From assembly GCF_011397635.1 (NCBI RefSeq), contig NC_064758.1:16855013-16919012 (forward strand): DNA of 64,000 bases. Direction: 5' to 3'. The number at the start of each line of letters is the position of its first letter. Position 1 is the first letter of the stretch. This document shows, piece after piece, positions 47,477 through 59,994 of the stretch. This stretch comes from Epinephelus fuscoguttatus (lineage: Eukaryota > Chordata > Actinopteri > Perciformes > Serranidae). A model generated the notes under the pieces. It ran no database searches. It was not told the DNA's origin and was given only the letters and a program-made list of their open reading frames with translations. Position numbers and translations under genes: made by a program.

Positions 47477-48279
47477 TTCACAGCCTTAACTTTTGTCCTT
47501 GTCCCACCGAAGTCCCCTTAATGCTGCCGGCAACCGACTGCGTATCACACCGATGTTAAAGGATGCCTTTTTTCGTTGGTTTCTGACACCGCAAGTCACT
47601 GCCCAAGTGCCGGATTTCGATGACTTCAGAGTGAGACTGTGCTCGGAAAAGAGTTGTCACTTTTTGTCCATTCTGGACCACTGTAGAAACATGGCAGTGC
47701 AGCATGGTGGGCTCAGTGGAAGACGACGTGCTCCCTATGTTGATGTAAGGGCTCATTCTAAGCTAACAAAAAGACAACCCTTAATTTTATACACTTACGA
47801 AAATGTATTTTAAATATTATATTAAATTTCTGCCATTAGATCCCCCTAAATCCTGCACACTGCTCCTTTCAGTTCTTCTGTTTGCACAGTACATCCCAGC
47901 TTTGGACCACCGTTAAAAACCTGGTCAGATTTTGGCTGAAGCTGACCAGGTTCGACCCTTATAAGCCACAACATTATCCTTAAAAATATATATGACCCTG
48001 GGATATTATGCCTATAACCAGTCATTATATCTTTATTACTTTAGTTTAATAAGATGAGACGAGAGTCATCAAACAAGAGCTCCTTCCTGGGCAAACAGAC
48101 TTATCAACTACATATCCCACAAGTCTTTGCTCTTTCCTCCAATCGCTGCCGCTGCATGTGTTTTTGCCAGAAGAGCAGGAATTCCAGTGTGAGGAGTCCA
48201 ACGAGTTTAGCAGCACAGTGGAAGTGTTACCCGTCAGGAGCGAGTGTGTGAGCGAGACTTCAGCGGGGGATCAGGCGGC
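47477..48279. other. right flank of the duplication and amt upstream region
   Basis: 47640-47876 is the far half of a family B MITE: CATTCTGGACCACTGTAGAA through to CCCCCTAAATCCTGCACACT. It closes the element whose left end sits at 43078. From about 48050 the sequence becomes the amt promoter/5' UTR (GC-richer, AGCGAGACTTCAGCGGGGGA), without an evident TATA box. Confidence 0.5.
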
Positions 48280-49409
48280 ATGATGTGGGCTCGGTTGCTG
48301 GTTGGTGTCGGGGGCTCGGGGCTCGGGCTGCGGGCTTCCAGAGACGGTTTGCTGCGGGTGGCTGGAGCTGGATGTGCGGGGAGGAGACAGGCTTCAAGTG
48401 CTGAGGTAGGTGGACCGTGAAGGGTCGCTGCACGGTAAACTTTGTGCACTGCTATTTATGCAAAGTGCATGTGCTTTAGTAATGTGCAGTAATATTATTT
48501 GGACAGATATTGTGTTGATTCATTTCATTATCAGTATTACAACAATACTGACTGTTTTACAGAATGTGTGACCCTCTGGTGTGTTGATACTTAATGTCTT
48601 ATAGGAAATAACTTCCATAATAGTCTCTTTAAATAGAAATTTTACACATATGACGTGTCAGTTGTCCTCAGTAGTAGGTTTAATATGAATTAAGATAATT
48701 CTTTATGTTAGATTTTTTAACTTTCTGGATTATATCTGAAATCTAGATTGTAAAAATCCAGATTTTTAGGATTCAGTGGGTGCCAGTGTTGAAGCTATTT
48801 TGGCCATCATATTTAAACATCACCTCCCTTGCTCTTTTAGTGTTACTACATATTACAATAACATGAGAGTGTGCCACAGCAGCAGCAGTCACTTCATGCA
48901 GACATAATGCACATCTGTCCCAGCAGACTGTCATCCTCCCTCCCTCTGCCTGCTTCACTTCACCGAGCTGCACAACATGAGTTTATTAAAAGCACGAGTG
49001 ACTGAATCTACAGCACTGCCAGCTCTGTCTCTGCTCAATGGGAGGCTTTGAAGTGTGACCTTACCCACATTCATTCATCCAGTAATTTATTCATTCATTT
49101 CCTTCCTGCACTTTCAGTGATTTTTCTGCAAGAGATATGGATTAAACGATAAAGCAGACATCAGGAGCATGACTCAGAAAGAGAATTTCTGCACTTTTCA
49201 GCTGCTAAGATAATATTCATATTTGTGGAAACAATAAAGACCAAAGTCAGCGATTAATTTGAATGAACAAAAGAGTCTATCGTGTTATTGACTATCAGTC
49301 AAACACAATATGTCAGCTAAGATTTATCTTTGAGTGTTGCACAAGGCAAAAGGGGTAAAAAGACTAAAGTCCTAACCGTGTGACGTGCTGTAATCAGTAG
49401 TAGTTCATT

Positions 49410-49447
<38 letters not shown>

Positions 49448-52400
49448 GAACCAGAACAACCACTCCTCCTTTGTTCATTCCAATTAATAGCTGACTTTGG
49501 ACTTGGAAAAAAAAACAATAAACAACTGAGTGTTATGTAAAGTGCCGACACACACTCTGCCCCACAATGCATTTCTGCTACTGCGCTGATAAGCCCCCTT
49601 CACTGGCAGGTTCAAAGGTCAGAAGTCAGAGCAGAAAGAATAGCACACAGGAGCGTAGGCAGGGACTGACCTATACTGCCATTTGACAAGTATATGGGTC
49701 TTCTTTGAAATTATGCAATACATAACTTTTGTTATTACATTGAAATATACCATATAGCAGTCAAATACAAAAATGATGATAACATTTTTCGAAACACTTG
49801 TACAAACAAAACTGACATGTAAGATTAAACATTGTATAGATATTTAGAAATCCTAATTGTAGCACATTTAAGACACATCACTTCAACCATTCTAATTAAT
49901 ATATCAGAATTCACTTTATGTACACTCAGTATAATGTTTAATTTCCCTCCAGGCTGCCTGGAAGAAGACTCCACTGTTTGACTTTCACAGGGAGCATGGG
50001 GGGAAGATGGTGGAGTTTGCAGGCTGGAGTATGCCTGTCCAGTACAAAGACAGTCACATCGCTTCACACATGCACACCAGAGAGCATTGCTCCATCTTTG
50101 ATGTCAGCCACATGCTGCAGGTGAGGCGAGTGTCAACAGACACACACAAATACACACAGTATTTCATAGTGCTCATAGACTCACATAATCATAGCCGGGT
50201 TGTCAGAAATATTGATTTATTTATACATATTGAATCTGAATATTTTCAAATCTCATTTTTTTTGTAGTATTGATAGACAGGTACCAGCTGTGCTTCCTCT
50301 CTTATTGTTAATGTGTACAGTCATTCTGCTGTCCTGTGCAACTAATCAAGAAAAGAAAAGTCATTGCTGTCATGTTAAAGATGTGTTATATTTGTCTTTG
50401 AATAAAAAAAAATCATTGTATTCCCTCAAAGTCAGTTTTTCCCTGTGGTATCGAAAATTTTTATTTTTCATGATATTGTATCAAAGTTAGAAGTTCCAGT
50501 ATATTTACATCACCAAAATCATACTAAAATAAGGCACCTTGTGAGTTACATTCGTTTGTTTTGTTGCCATTGCTATGTTTAAATATATCGTTTTCTTTAT
50601 TTCTCTCAGACCAAAGTCCACGGCAAAGACAGGGTGAAGTTCATGGAGTCTCTAGTAGTTGCAGATATTGCAGAACTCAAGGACAACCAGGTGAGCTGAA
50701 GGATGGTTTCATATTGAACCTGCATTAACTCTGAGATGTTTTTGTTCACTTACATAGACGTATCTTCCCCTTTCAAGTTGATATGGGAAACTTTTTAGCA
50801 GATAGTTGGGTATTTAAACATTCACCAGATACTTACATTAGCATTTGGAGTGTTTCTCGCCACCTGATTAATAAGGTCCAGCTAATGCATAATTTCAGCT
50901 CAAACTGACCCATCTTAACTCACTTTTAGTACCAGGGGTCTCATTTATAAAACAATATGTAGGATCAATACTAAAAATGTGCATACGGACAAAAGTCAAA
51001 GTGGCTTGCCCCAAAAATATTTGATAATTTGTACAATCAGGCTTCCACCTCACTGTAGATAGTATCCCCTCAGTGTAGGTGGGATTCTCAGCTGGTTGTC
51101 ATAGTGACACTGCGTGAAACTATCATGACATCATTGTCAATGCAGCTCTCACTGATCCTTTCAACAGCAACCAAACATAAGAAACTCTGCACTTTGTGAA
51201 TTGTAAGGCGTTGTGTATGGAGTGTACGGTGTAGTTTTGCGGGCTACCATTTTTTAAAAAAAAAATCTGGGTTGAGTATATTAAAAAAAATGTGGTTGCT
51301 GTTGACAGTAGCATGATTATTAAAAAACTGTTGTGTTTGTGCAGGATGTCCCGTGCTGAGCAAGTGACGATTCTAGTGACAGTTCTCTCTGATCAGTGGT
51401 CTGCAGTGTTTCAGCTTCACGTTGTAGTATGTGCTCAGCTTGCATCAAACCTCAAACGGAGGTGGTACCAAAAAAAAGTACCAGGTACTATCCACAACTG
51501 TGTCTAATGGAAAATTGAGAAAGAGTAACTCAAGTTGAGTAGAGCTGTGCTGTACCATGCAGTGGAAATGTGGCATACTGTAACTGTTTCTGTTCTCTTC
51601 TTGGTGCTGGTCAGGTAGTGTACAGTAGGTTTTTGGAGATTTTTTTTTTAAGCCAAAAGCAACCGCCTGCTGAATCGTGAAACAAATCTGATGAAATCAG
51701 GAAGTGAAACAGTAAAGCTGCGGGCTCAAAGACTGAAACAATGAGCTGAATGACTCTAAAATGCACCTTTGAGCTGAGGGGAACTGACAAGCACATGTGA
51801 TAAGAAATGACTATTTAACACTGACTGTATTTGTGTTAAAATAAAAATGAATAATAATGTGTTCAATAATGTGGCATCTCAGGAGCCACCTCCACCGTAG
51901 TTCACATTTCAAGACAAAATGTCACAATGGGTCACACTAAATCATGATCACTTGTCAGTGTAGTGCAACATCATTGTCTCAAAATCATGTGCCGTACTAC
52001 TTCTCATTGTTATTTGTAATCTGCATTTTCCCACCAATTTAGTTCCTTTTAGTAACTCTTGCACTTAGTTACTGGCACTGGTTTTTGGTTTTTGCTCCTG
52101 AAACACTTTATATCTTGTGTATTTTGAATAGTTTGATACTAATACTTATTACTCTAATGTTTTTAAAAACTAGGCCCAGTGTGTGACCTTGTGTGAACCT
52201 ACTGGTTGTTCTGGTTGTTACTGGTTTGTTAACGTTAATTGTTGTCACTGTAATTTCTGTTACTGTAATTTGAAGCATTCTCTGGCACAAGAATTCCCTT
52301 CGGGATAAATAAAGTTCTGTTTAAATGAACTGAATTAAATAGGCCTCTCTCACTTTCAGCCCCAAACAAAAGTAGGTGAGGAATGCGACCTCTGTCTGAC

Positions 52401-55400
52401 TGCAGCCTTGTTTTGTCATTTGTCATGCCTTTACAGACCGTTTTCAAAGGGCAGCTCCGTCGAATCCTCTGAAATGGGACAGAGTTCAGAGTTGTGGTAG
52501 ACTGACCTATCACAAACATCAATGCACTGTGGTTCTCCAGGCAAAATTAGTTCTCAGATTCCAGTTTATCCCCAACGGATTTAAGTTTCCATGAAGTCTG
52601 TTCTAAGAATCAGTAGCTTGGCTTAAACTGATTTTGGATAAAATCCAGGTGAAAATGCATCCAAAGGTTGTTGGGTTTTCTGCTATGAGAAGACTTTTGT
52701 GGTAAGGACAGCTCAGAAGATGCTTCATGGAGCAGAGGTGGTGAGAAAATGGGGAGATGAGAAAACCACAAAATGTCACAATTCAAAATAAACATTGATA
52801 CAGTCACAGAAAAAATAAGCCCTATGCTGGCATCATCTAAGATCCATTTATTGTGAACAGAGCCATTGCATAGCTAACATACTCACCCACTCATCCATTC
52901 AGGGCACACTGTCCCTCTTCACCACTGAGAAAGGAGGGATCATCGATGACCTCATTGTGACAAAGACAGACCAGGGCTACCTCTACGTTGTCTCCAACGC
53001 TGGCTGCGCCGACAAAGACACAGCTCATATGAAGGTAAAGGCAGACAGAGGGTGTGTGTAGACAGACAGATCGGGAGTGTGGTAGACTGATAGAAAAATG
53101 TGTGATGTGTGTGTTTTACCTACAGGCTCGACTGGCAGAGTTCAAAGCTAAAGGTTTTGATGTGGATCTGGAGTTCCTTGATGAAGCGCTGATTGCTCTG
53201 CAAGGTAGAATATTCTTCCTTACTTCATTCTATCCATCTCTCTTACCTCTTTGTGACATGACTTTTTGACCTCCTCTGCGTAGGACTCTCCATGCCCTGG
53301 TTTATGTTGATAGTTTATCAGCTGTGTTGTGTGTCGCCAGGTCCATCCATGTCTCAGGTGCTCCAGGCAGGGCTGAAAGAGGACCTCAGTAAGCTGACCT
53401 TCATGACCTCCACCTTGGCCACTGTGTTTGGTATCCCTGGCTGCAGGGTGACCCGCTGTGGATACACTGGAGAGGATGGAGTGGAGGTCAGCATCTTTCT
53501 TTCTCTCCTTTCCTCTCTTTGCTTTCTTCCCCATTTTTTTGCTATATCTGACAGTGACTTTGAGCAAAGACGAAGCTTAATGAAGCTGCTACTTTCACAC
53601 ATTTGTAGACCCTCTGAATGTGTGTGGCAAATGTGGTTGTCAAACTTTTTACCCCACAAAGAAACTCAGGAAATATTAGGCTCTCAAAGTACCACCACTA
53701 TGATCAACATTAAAATACAGTGGCGTAGACTAATCATGGGCACAGGTGCACTCTGTTGTGGTAATGTTGTAGTATTTTGGTAGCATTATATATATTTAAA
53801 TTAATTAATTAAAACATATATATTTTGGAGATTCCTCCACGTACCACTAGAGGGAGCTTGCTACCATCATTGGTGCATGTGCCATTGTTTGATAAGGAGT
53901 GTGCTAGAGAAACATTTAGGGAGAGTTGGTAGGATTTATGCTATGGGCACCACAAGGCTCTGTGCAATATTTCACGACAATCCATTTAATAATTTTTGAT
54001 CAATTTTAGTCTGGACCAAACTGATGGACGAACAGACACTGACAGACCAATAGACAGACATTGCCATCCACTGAGTCAAGCAACTGGCTAATAAACAATT
54101 AAAAAATCGTCTTGCGTATGCACACCTTCTCCTGCTCCTGTGTGTCAGTGTTCTCATAAGAGGAACACAAAATGAAACTGATAAGATGGTTTCTTTCAGC
54201 ATTTCATGTGCTAAATCATTGAACACACAGACTTGTTGTCACAGTGCTGTGTTCAGTTTGGTTCGCTTCCATTTTGTTGTTAATGGTTTGCTGCATGGAT
54301 TTATCTTTTCTCTCAGCCCACTGTGCTGGACCTCTGCAGATATCAGGATGGGTGTGGGTGGGTCTCTCTCTGTCTGACAGAGGGATTGTGGGAGTTTGTT
54401 TCTCATTATCAAACGTTTTCTTTCACATAGACTCATCTTCCCTTCAGTGCTGCTGACTCACTCTGTGTTTTAGCCCATGAACATTTTAGGTCTGCAAAAA
54501 TAAGATGCTAATTAGCTGAATGTCTTTAAATGCTGAAGCAGATAAGTAGTCTTTCTCAACATAGAAAGTAAACAACTAAAAAACATCATCTGTATTATAC
54601 TAATATATCTTTACTGAAAATATACTTCACCTCCAGCAGCAGACTTGTGTTTTTATTTCAGCAGTGATGAGTTAAAGTGCTGTTTCCACTTCTTTATTTC
54701 CATTAAAACTTTCTGGATGGAGACCCAGCTCTACAACCTGTCTGTGCCTCTCTGTCCCAGATCTCCGTCCCTCAGTCCAGAGTGGTGGAGCTGACGGAGA
54801 AGCTGCTGGCTAACAGTGAGGTGAAGCTGGCCGGTCTGGGTGCCAGGGACAGTCTGCGGCTGGAGGCGGGGCTTTGCTTGTATGGCAATGACATAGATGA
54901 GACCACCACGCCTGTGGAGGGCACCCTAGTCTGGACCATAGGTAGGATTTTAGTGTTCATTACAAAATATTATCATTTACTGTTTCGATATTGGGACTCT
55001 TTGGCCATGCAGAGAGTTAGATGAGAAGACTGATTTCATGTTCACGTCTGCGCAGTAGATATGTAGCTGGAGCCGGCAGCTGATTAGCTTAGCCGAGCAT
55101 AAAGACTTGAAGCAGCGGGAAACAGCTCATGCACCTGGGAATATCTTTTTGCTGGGGAGTACTGCACATTAAATGTGCATGTGCTGACAGCAGGTAAAAG
55201 AAAGTTGCTCAGATGTACTTAGGTCGATGGTTCCTTCAGCCATTAGTCCAAAGAATGTGCACTTACTTGCCTCAGACATCATTTTTTACTGGACTGCATG
55301 TACCACAATTTCTAGTATTACCTTTGTGAATGGTGTTGAATGGTGGACATGCAGTTTTCTCTTTGCTGAAGCTCACATCCCCTGGGCAAATCATCTGCAC

Positions 55401-57537
55401 CCAGTGCCCATACCCCTGCAGTGGGAGTCCTTCATGTCCAAAATATTTTGTGGATGTAAAAAGCAGCTCCAAAAGTGTCCTGGCAATTCCCTGGTCTTTC
55501 TAAGCTCGTTCAACCTGTCTGCACTTTTGGTTATCTCCCCCATAGATTTTAATAGTAACTAGATGCTGGACCAAAAATGGCCCCTATTCATTTCAACTGA
55601 GCTGTTCCCTGGCGCATAGGCGAAAAACGTTTTGTAGCTTCTGGGTTTATCTCAACAGTATGTGGCCAACTGAATATGCACAGTAGTGTTTCTCCCCACC
55701 TGCAAGTTCCCGCTTGGCTGGTAGACTTAACATTACATCACAGATTTTTAAACACTTTTCCTGGCTTGAGGAAAGTTTTATAAATATAAAACCACCATAG
55801 CTCAAAAATTTGGAATAGAGAGATTTATAATTGACCTTCTTTGCAGCTGGAGGTGTCCTGTCAACAGGTTTACAGTACCACAAATGGCCACTGGGAAAAA
55901 TTTGCTGCAAGGCTGAGAGGCTTTCCTGGGGACCTGATTTCCCCCTACCACAAATCGCTCTCCAAGTATAGCTGACCTTGACTCTTGCACTTTGACCTGA
56001 CGTGATGACGTTGTGATGTCAAATTGGAGGATTTAGATAAAATCACACACATATTTTCAAAATATATTTTCTGACAGGCACCTTATCATATGCTGTTAAA
56101 CATTTAAAACAAATGTTCAGATAGCCCATTAGTTATGGTAAAAACAAAACAAAACAAAACAAAAACTAAGTACAGACTATTTTGTTCTACCCCTTGTAAA
56201 GTTTCACAGAGGATGTATGCCGGCCTATTTTTTTGTCTGGGACCAGTTGCCCGGCAACGAGTGTAGACCTGCCAAGAAATAGTCTGGCACACAGCTCACT
56301 GTAAAATATCCAATTGTTGTTTTTATACTCCGGAATTACAAAGATGTCGCGTGTGAAATCAGAAACATTCAACTCGGAGTTTTAAACATGAAACAGATTG
56401 TGAACATCAACAGTGTCTTTGATACTGAGAGCCCAGGAACAGTTACTGAAAACAGCTATAATTTATATTTTTATGATAAGCTTGTGTTGGTTCACTTTTA
56501 TTAACTTCTTTAACTTCTTTGCTTTGTCTACTCTCACACAGGAAAGCGTCGGCGTCAGGCCAAGGATTTCCCAGGCGCTGACATCATTGTACCTCAAATA
56601 AAAGCCAAGACAGCCAGGAAGAGAGTCGGCCTGGTGTCCACCGGCCCCCCCGTCAGGCAGCACACACCCATACTCAGCCCTGATGGAAAGGTTATAGGTG
56701 AGTGAGCGAACACAGTGGAATGGTGGACACAAGAGAGCTGTGGTACCTCTGTTTCAGTTAGGAGTGGTGCATCACGAGAGGGAGGGAATCACTGCTGGAG
56801 TAAATGTGAAATAAAATTAACAGTATTTAGTTTAACTGGAAGGTTGAAAATTGTTTTAAAATAACACAAAACACAACTGACACAGTCAAGAGTTAATACT
56901 AAGGCCACAAAGTGTAGAGTTTATGGTTTTACCACTGGGGGTCGCCAGAGTCGGACATTTTGACATCCTACACATGGTGAGTTTACTATATCATCTGATT
57001 ATAAATATGCACTTTAGTTTGACATCATACATAAGATGGCATACACACCATATCAGTGTAAGTAATGATAAATATCAGTTTATTTTTATAGCATATTTTC
57101 ACATTATTTTGCATGCATAAACCAAAGTGTGACATATATTAATACTGAAAAAAATCCTTATGATTGCAAGTCTGTTGCCACTCTAAGCTTTTAGTGGTTG
57201 AGTAAATGACCAGAAAGAAAATATGAACCACAAAGTAGGACCAATTAAAAAAATCCAGTAGTTTTTATTCTGCCTCGTCATCTTTTTTTCTCTGAAGATG
57301 AAGCCAGAAAGTGCCTCAGACAGGTTCCAAGTTATGACCTATTCTTTGCTGTTTTGTGTAGGTGAGGTGACCAGCGGCTGCCCCTCCCCCTGCCTAAAAA
57401 AGAACATTGCCATGGGTTACGTGGACGCAGCGTTCACTAAGAACGGAACAGCCATCCAGGTCGAGGTCAGGAAAAAAGCAGTGCCCGCCACCGTCAGCAA
57501 GATGCCCTTCGTTCCCACCAACTACTATTCTGGATAG
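48280..57537 (+). CDS. amt: aminomethyltransferase, glycine cleavage system T-protein, mitochondrial
   Basis: T-protein transfers the methylene group from the aminomethyl-lipoyl arm of H-protein to tetrahydrofolate, releasing ammonia, in the mitochondrial matrix. Nine exons: 48280-48405, 49953-50120, 50610-50690, 52903-53034, 53126-53204, 53341-53486, 54761-54941, 56542-56697, 57362-57537 (1245 nt, 414 residues; TAG 57535-57537), all GT-AG and in phase. The first 42 residues are Arg-rich and non-acidic, a typical matrix-targeting peptide ([20 protein letters not shown]). The folate-binding fold follows: [91 protein letters not shown], and the C-terminal [12 protein letters not shown]. Collinear with human AMT. 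A second in-frame ATG at 48283 makes the first codon ambiguous by one residue. Confidence 0.97.
48406..49952 (+). other. amt intron 1
   Basis: AT-rich, with (TG)n at 49412-49445. No additional exon recognised. Confidence 0.5.
49412..49445 (+). repeat. (TG)n microsatellite
   Basis: About 17 TG units in amt intron 1. Confidence 0.96.
50691..52902 (+). other. amt intron 3 with repeat debris
   Basis: About 51340-51590 (GTGGTACCAAAAAAAAGTAC, then AGTAACTCAAGTTGAGTAGA) is a recurring fish interspersed repeat. 52090-52325 ends with a LINE-like 3' tail. The rest is unremarkable. Confidence 0.45.
52090..52325 (+). repeat. LINE 3' end fragment
   Basis: Ends ATTCCCTTCGGGATAAATAA AGTTCTGTTTAAATG; the GGGATAAATAAAGT tail is characteristic of teleost non-LTR elements. 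No reverse-transcriptase frame remains. Confidence 0.5.
53487..54760 (+). other. amt intron 6 with an interspersed repeat
   Basis: Sequence at about 53810-54080 (TACCACTAGAGGGAGCTTGC ... AATCCATTTAATAATTTTTG ... CAAACTGATGGACGAACAGA) resembles a dispersed fish repeat with a GACAGACATTGCCATCC end. No exon. Confidence 0.4.
54942..56541 (+). other. amt intron 7
   Basis: AT-rich with repeat-like sequence at about 55560-55690 and an (AAAAC)n run at 56142-56166. No gene recognised. Confidence 0.4.
56698..57361 (+). other. amt intron 8
   Basis: No recognisable feature besides AT-rich sequence; acceptor TTTTGTGTAG ends at 57361. Confidence 0.4.
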
Positions 57538-57907
57538 GAAGGACACACACATATAGCACACCCACCCATGCACATGCATACACAGTACATACACTGGAAA
57601 CATTCCTAAACCCTGTCCCGTATTTACCAATGCTGCCCCCATCTGTTTACCTCCAGCAATACAACACTGAAAAAAAGACTGAAAGTCTTTGTTTGTGAGC
57701 TCTCTGAGAGAGAATTACCCAATATGACAAACTATTATACAGTACAGTATTTGTGCTGGTCATGTGATCAGGCACTTTCATTGTGAAGCATATTAAATGC
57801 ACAAGAGTATAAAGTGACGGGTGGTTTGAGGACAACAGGATGCTACAAGACTTTGTGCAGGTCATTTTAAACAGCAGGCTGTCTCTCTACAAGCAGCTAG
57901 TGTGCTG

Positions 57908-57908
<1 letters not shown>

Positions 57909-57942
<34 letters not shown>
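57909..57942 (+). repeat. (TG)n microsatellite in amt 3' UTR
   Basis: About 17 TG units, upstream of the candidate poly(A) signal. Confidence 0.96.
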
Positions 57943-57944
<2 letters not shown>

Positions 57945-57996
57945 AAGAAAGGCTGCATCCATTAACATAGATTCATCTGTGGATGGGTGTGCATGA

Positions 57997-58002
57997 AATA
58001 AA
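57997..58002 (+). terminator. candidate amt polyadenylation signal
   Basis: AATAAA about 460 nt after the stop codon, just beyond the (TG)n tract; an ATTAAA-like and a second AATAAA follow near 58242. Confidence 0.45.
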
Positions 58003-59389
58003 TTAAAAGCAGTATTGTTGAGTCTGAGAACGTACAGTATGTACGACAGTATGGGTTTAGATGCTGTGTTAACATGATTTGTAGACCAAGCACTGTTATT
58101 TTTTTCTACTTTATAAGCGGAGAGCAGGTTGAACTGAATCAACTTCCTGCACTACCAGTAAGATAAGAAAGAATGAGGCTGTGTGAATCCATTAAACACA
58201 AAGATTGAATTAACCTTTTGTTGTAGATCGTAGGTTTCGCTAATAAAACATGACGTCATTTACTTTGTCGCCGCTGGACCAAAACAAAGAGATTCCAAAT
58301 CTTTCTTCTGATGTTTTATCAGTACATGTTGGCTTTTTTTAAGGTCTGTCAAATGTCACAGTGCCAAATTTCTATCCATAGTATTATTAGTTGTAAACAG
58401 CTTGATCAAGTGAGGTCAGACAGGGCCAACTAATAATCCTTTCAACACATAACCCTTATCTGAAGTATGTTAATCAACACTAACGTGCTGGCTCAGTTTG
58501 TCGAACTGGCATTTTGTACTAATTAGCAAATTTTCTCAAGGAGTTGTTTTTGGAAAGATTTTAAGAGGGGTTCTAGTTTGCTCTGTTGGTATGGTGAAAA
58601 CCCTGATCTCTACACCAACTACTGTTTATAATATGATCATATGATGAACCTAAAAGAGAAATTGACATTACATGTGGTACAATGAAAACCTAACTTGAAT
58701 ATGTTAATTGTCATCATGTATTTTCTGTCTAGCAACTAATGAAAAGTAATTTTATTGTCTTTGGACTTTCTATAGAACGCTGAATGTATTATTTTGTTAG
58801 AAATAACAACATACTTAATATAGAAATACTACTGATTTATAGATTGTCAGGTTTTCTGTCTTGAAGATGCACTTTTTGCGTCACTGTGGATTTTAATATT
58901 TAACTGAATTTTCATGTTAACATTTTGAATAACACGTAGAAAATATTTTCTCTTTATTAAAGACTATTTCAATTTCCAGTTTCCCACTGTCATTTTTTCT
59001 ACTGTAATGGACACTGATATTAAAATAATGTTGCACAAATGTTTTTTTTTATACAAGACATCCCACTTTACATTACTGTGAGCCATCTGCCTGGCAAACA
59101 AAATAAAAAAAATGGGTAAAGATCAGCACATACATCTTTATTATTTTCAATTTTATTTATTCATTTATTTATTTTTAAGAAACGCTCAAAAATGATGCCT
59201 CTATTGTCAGTATTGTGATTTAACCTCGAGGTTTTTAATATTTTGGATAATTCACTATTCTTTTAAGAATTTCAACACTGACTGTATTTTCAATATATTA
59301 ACTTTTTACCCAAAATTCTGACTGTGCTAAAGTTTGACCATCCCATAGAAAGACCTCGCATTAATGGGATTCATCCAGAATGTCTGTGG

Positions 59390-59951
59390 TTGACTTTGGA
59401 AGCCGGAAACGGAGGATGCTAACCGAACTAACCTGGCAACCCCGGCTGCCGGTTTTTTCAGTACAGTTACTGAGAGGAAGATGGTGGACTTGGCGACAGC
59501 AGCGTGCTCAAAACTCCGTCCCAAACACTTTGGAAAATATTTACTATCTCAACCTGGTATTAGATACAGATTACCGGGGGACAATCATAGATAATACACC
59601 GAGAAAACAGTTGAAGAAAGTGACTTTTCCGCCGCCTGACAACTCTTTATTCCACAAGTGAAGAAAGCGGGGAGTTGCTGAGCGTGCTGGCGGTTGCTGC
59701 TCGTGAACGGCGCTAGCCAGCGTTAGCCAAAGTGTCAACAAAAGTGCGCGAGGAGGTGTAATTTTGGGAGCTTTTCATCCAGCTGTGAGGACACACCGCG
59801 GAGACTATCCAGCCCTCCACTGCTGACACCTTCACATCAACTGTCAAACCTGCGAGGAGCCGAGTTGACAGTTTGACTGAGAGCAAGCTAACGTGAGCTA
59901 GCTAACACCAGCTAGCTTTGTTGTGAAGTGTGGATCAAAGCGTTAGTCGAA
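59390..59951 (+). promoter_or_regulatory. promoter and 5' UTR of the last gene (ifrd2 candidate)
   Basis: Sequence composition changes from AT-rich to CpG-containing near 59395 (GGAAGCCGGAAACGGAGGAT, a possible ETS site). It stays GC-richer through 59950, with repeated GCTAGC motifs (CTAACGTGAGCTAGCTAACA). No TATA box. The start site cannot be fixed from sequence. Confidence 0.4.
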
Positions 59952-59994
59952 ATGCCACGGAGTAAAAAGGGGAAACGTGGCTCCGGCAAGCCGG
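59952..59994 (+). CDS. ifrd2: first coding exon of a gene running off the right edge; interferon-related developmental regulator 2 candidate
   Basis: ATG at 59952 in good context (GTCGAAATGCC) opens MPRSKKGKRGSGKPG, ending in a strong donor (CCGG|GTAAGT) after 14 codons plus one base. IFRD proteins start with a similar basic MP(R/K)xKK(G/R) peptide, and IFRD2 is next to LSMEM2/NAA80/HYAL3 in human, so ifrd2 is the best guess. IFRD2 acts on translation-inactive ribosomes in mammals. The exons coding the armadillo-like IFRD domain are not visible before 64000. A short basic N-terminus is weak evidence, so the symbol is tentative. Confidence 0.45.

Larger units (their letters stand above)
57538..59300. 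other. amt 3' UTR and amt-ifrd2 intergenic region
   Basis: Candidate amt poly(A) signals at 57997-58002 (AATAAA) and near 58242 (CTAATAAAACATG). Contains (TG)n at 57909-57942 and long AT-rich stretches (58500-59300). No gene recognised. Confidence 0.5.

Noticed and set aside
47930-47975. GGTTCGACCC resembling a tRNA B box
   Set aside because: No cloverleaf can be drawn around it and no A box upstream.
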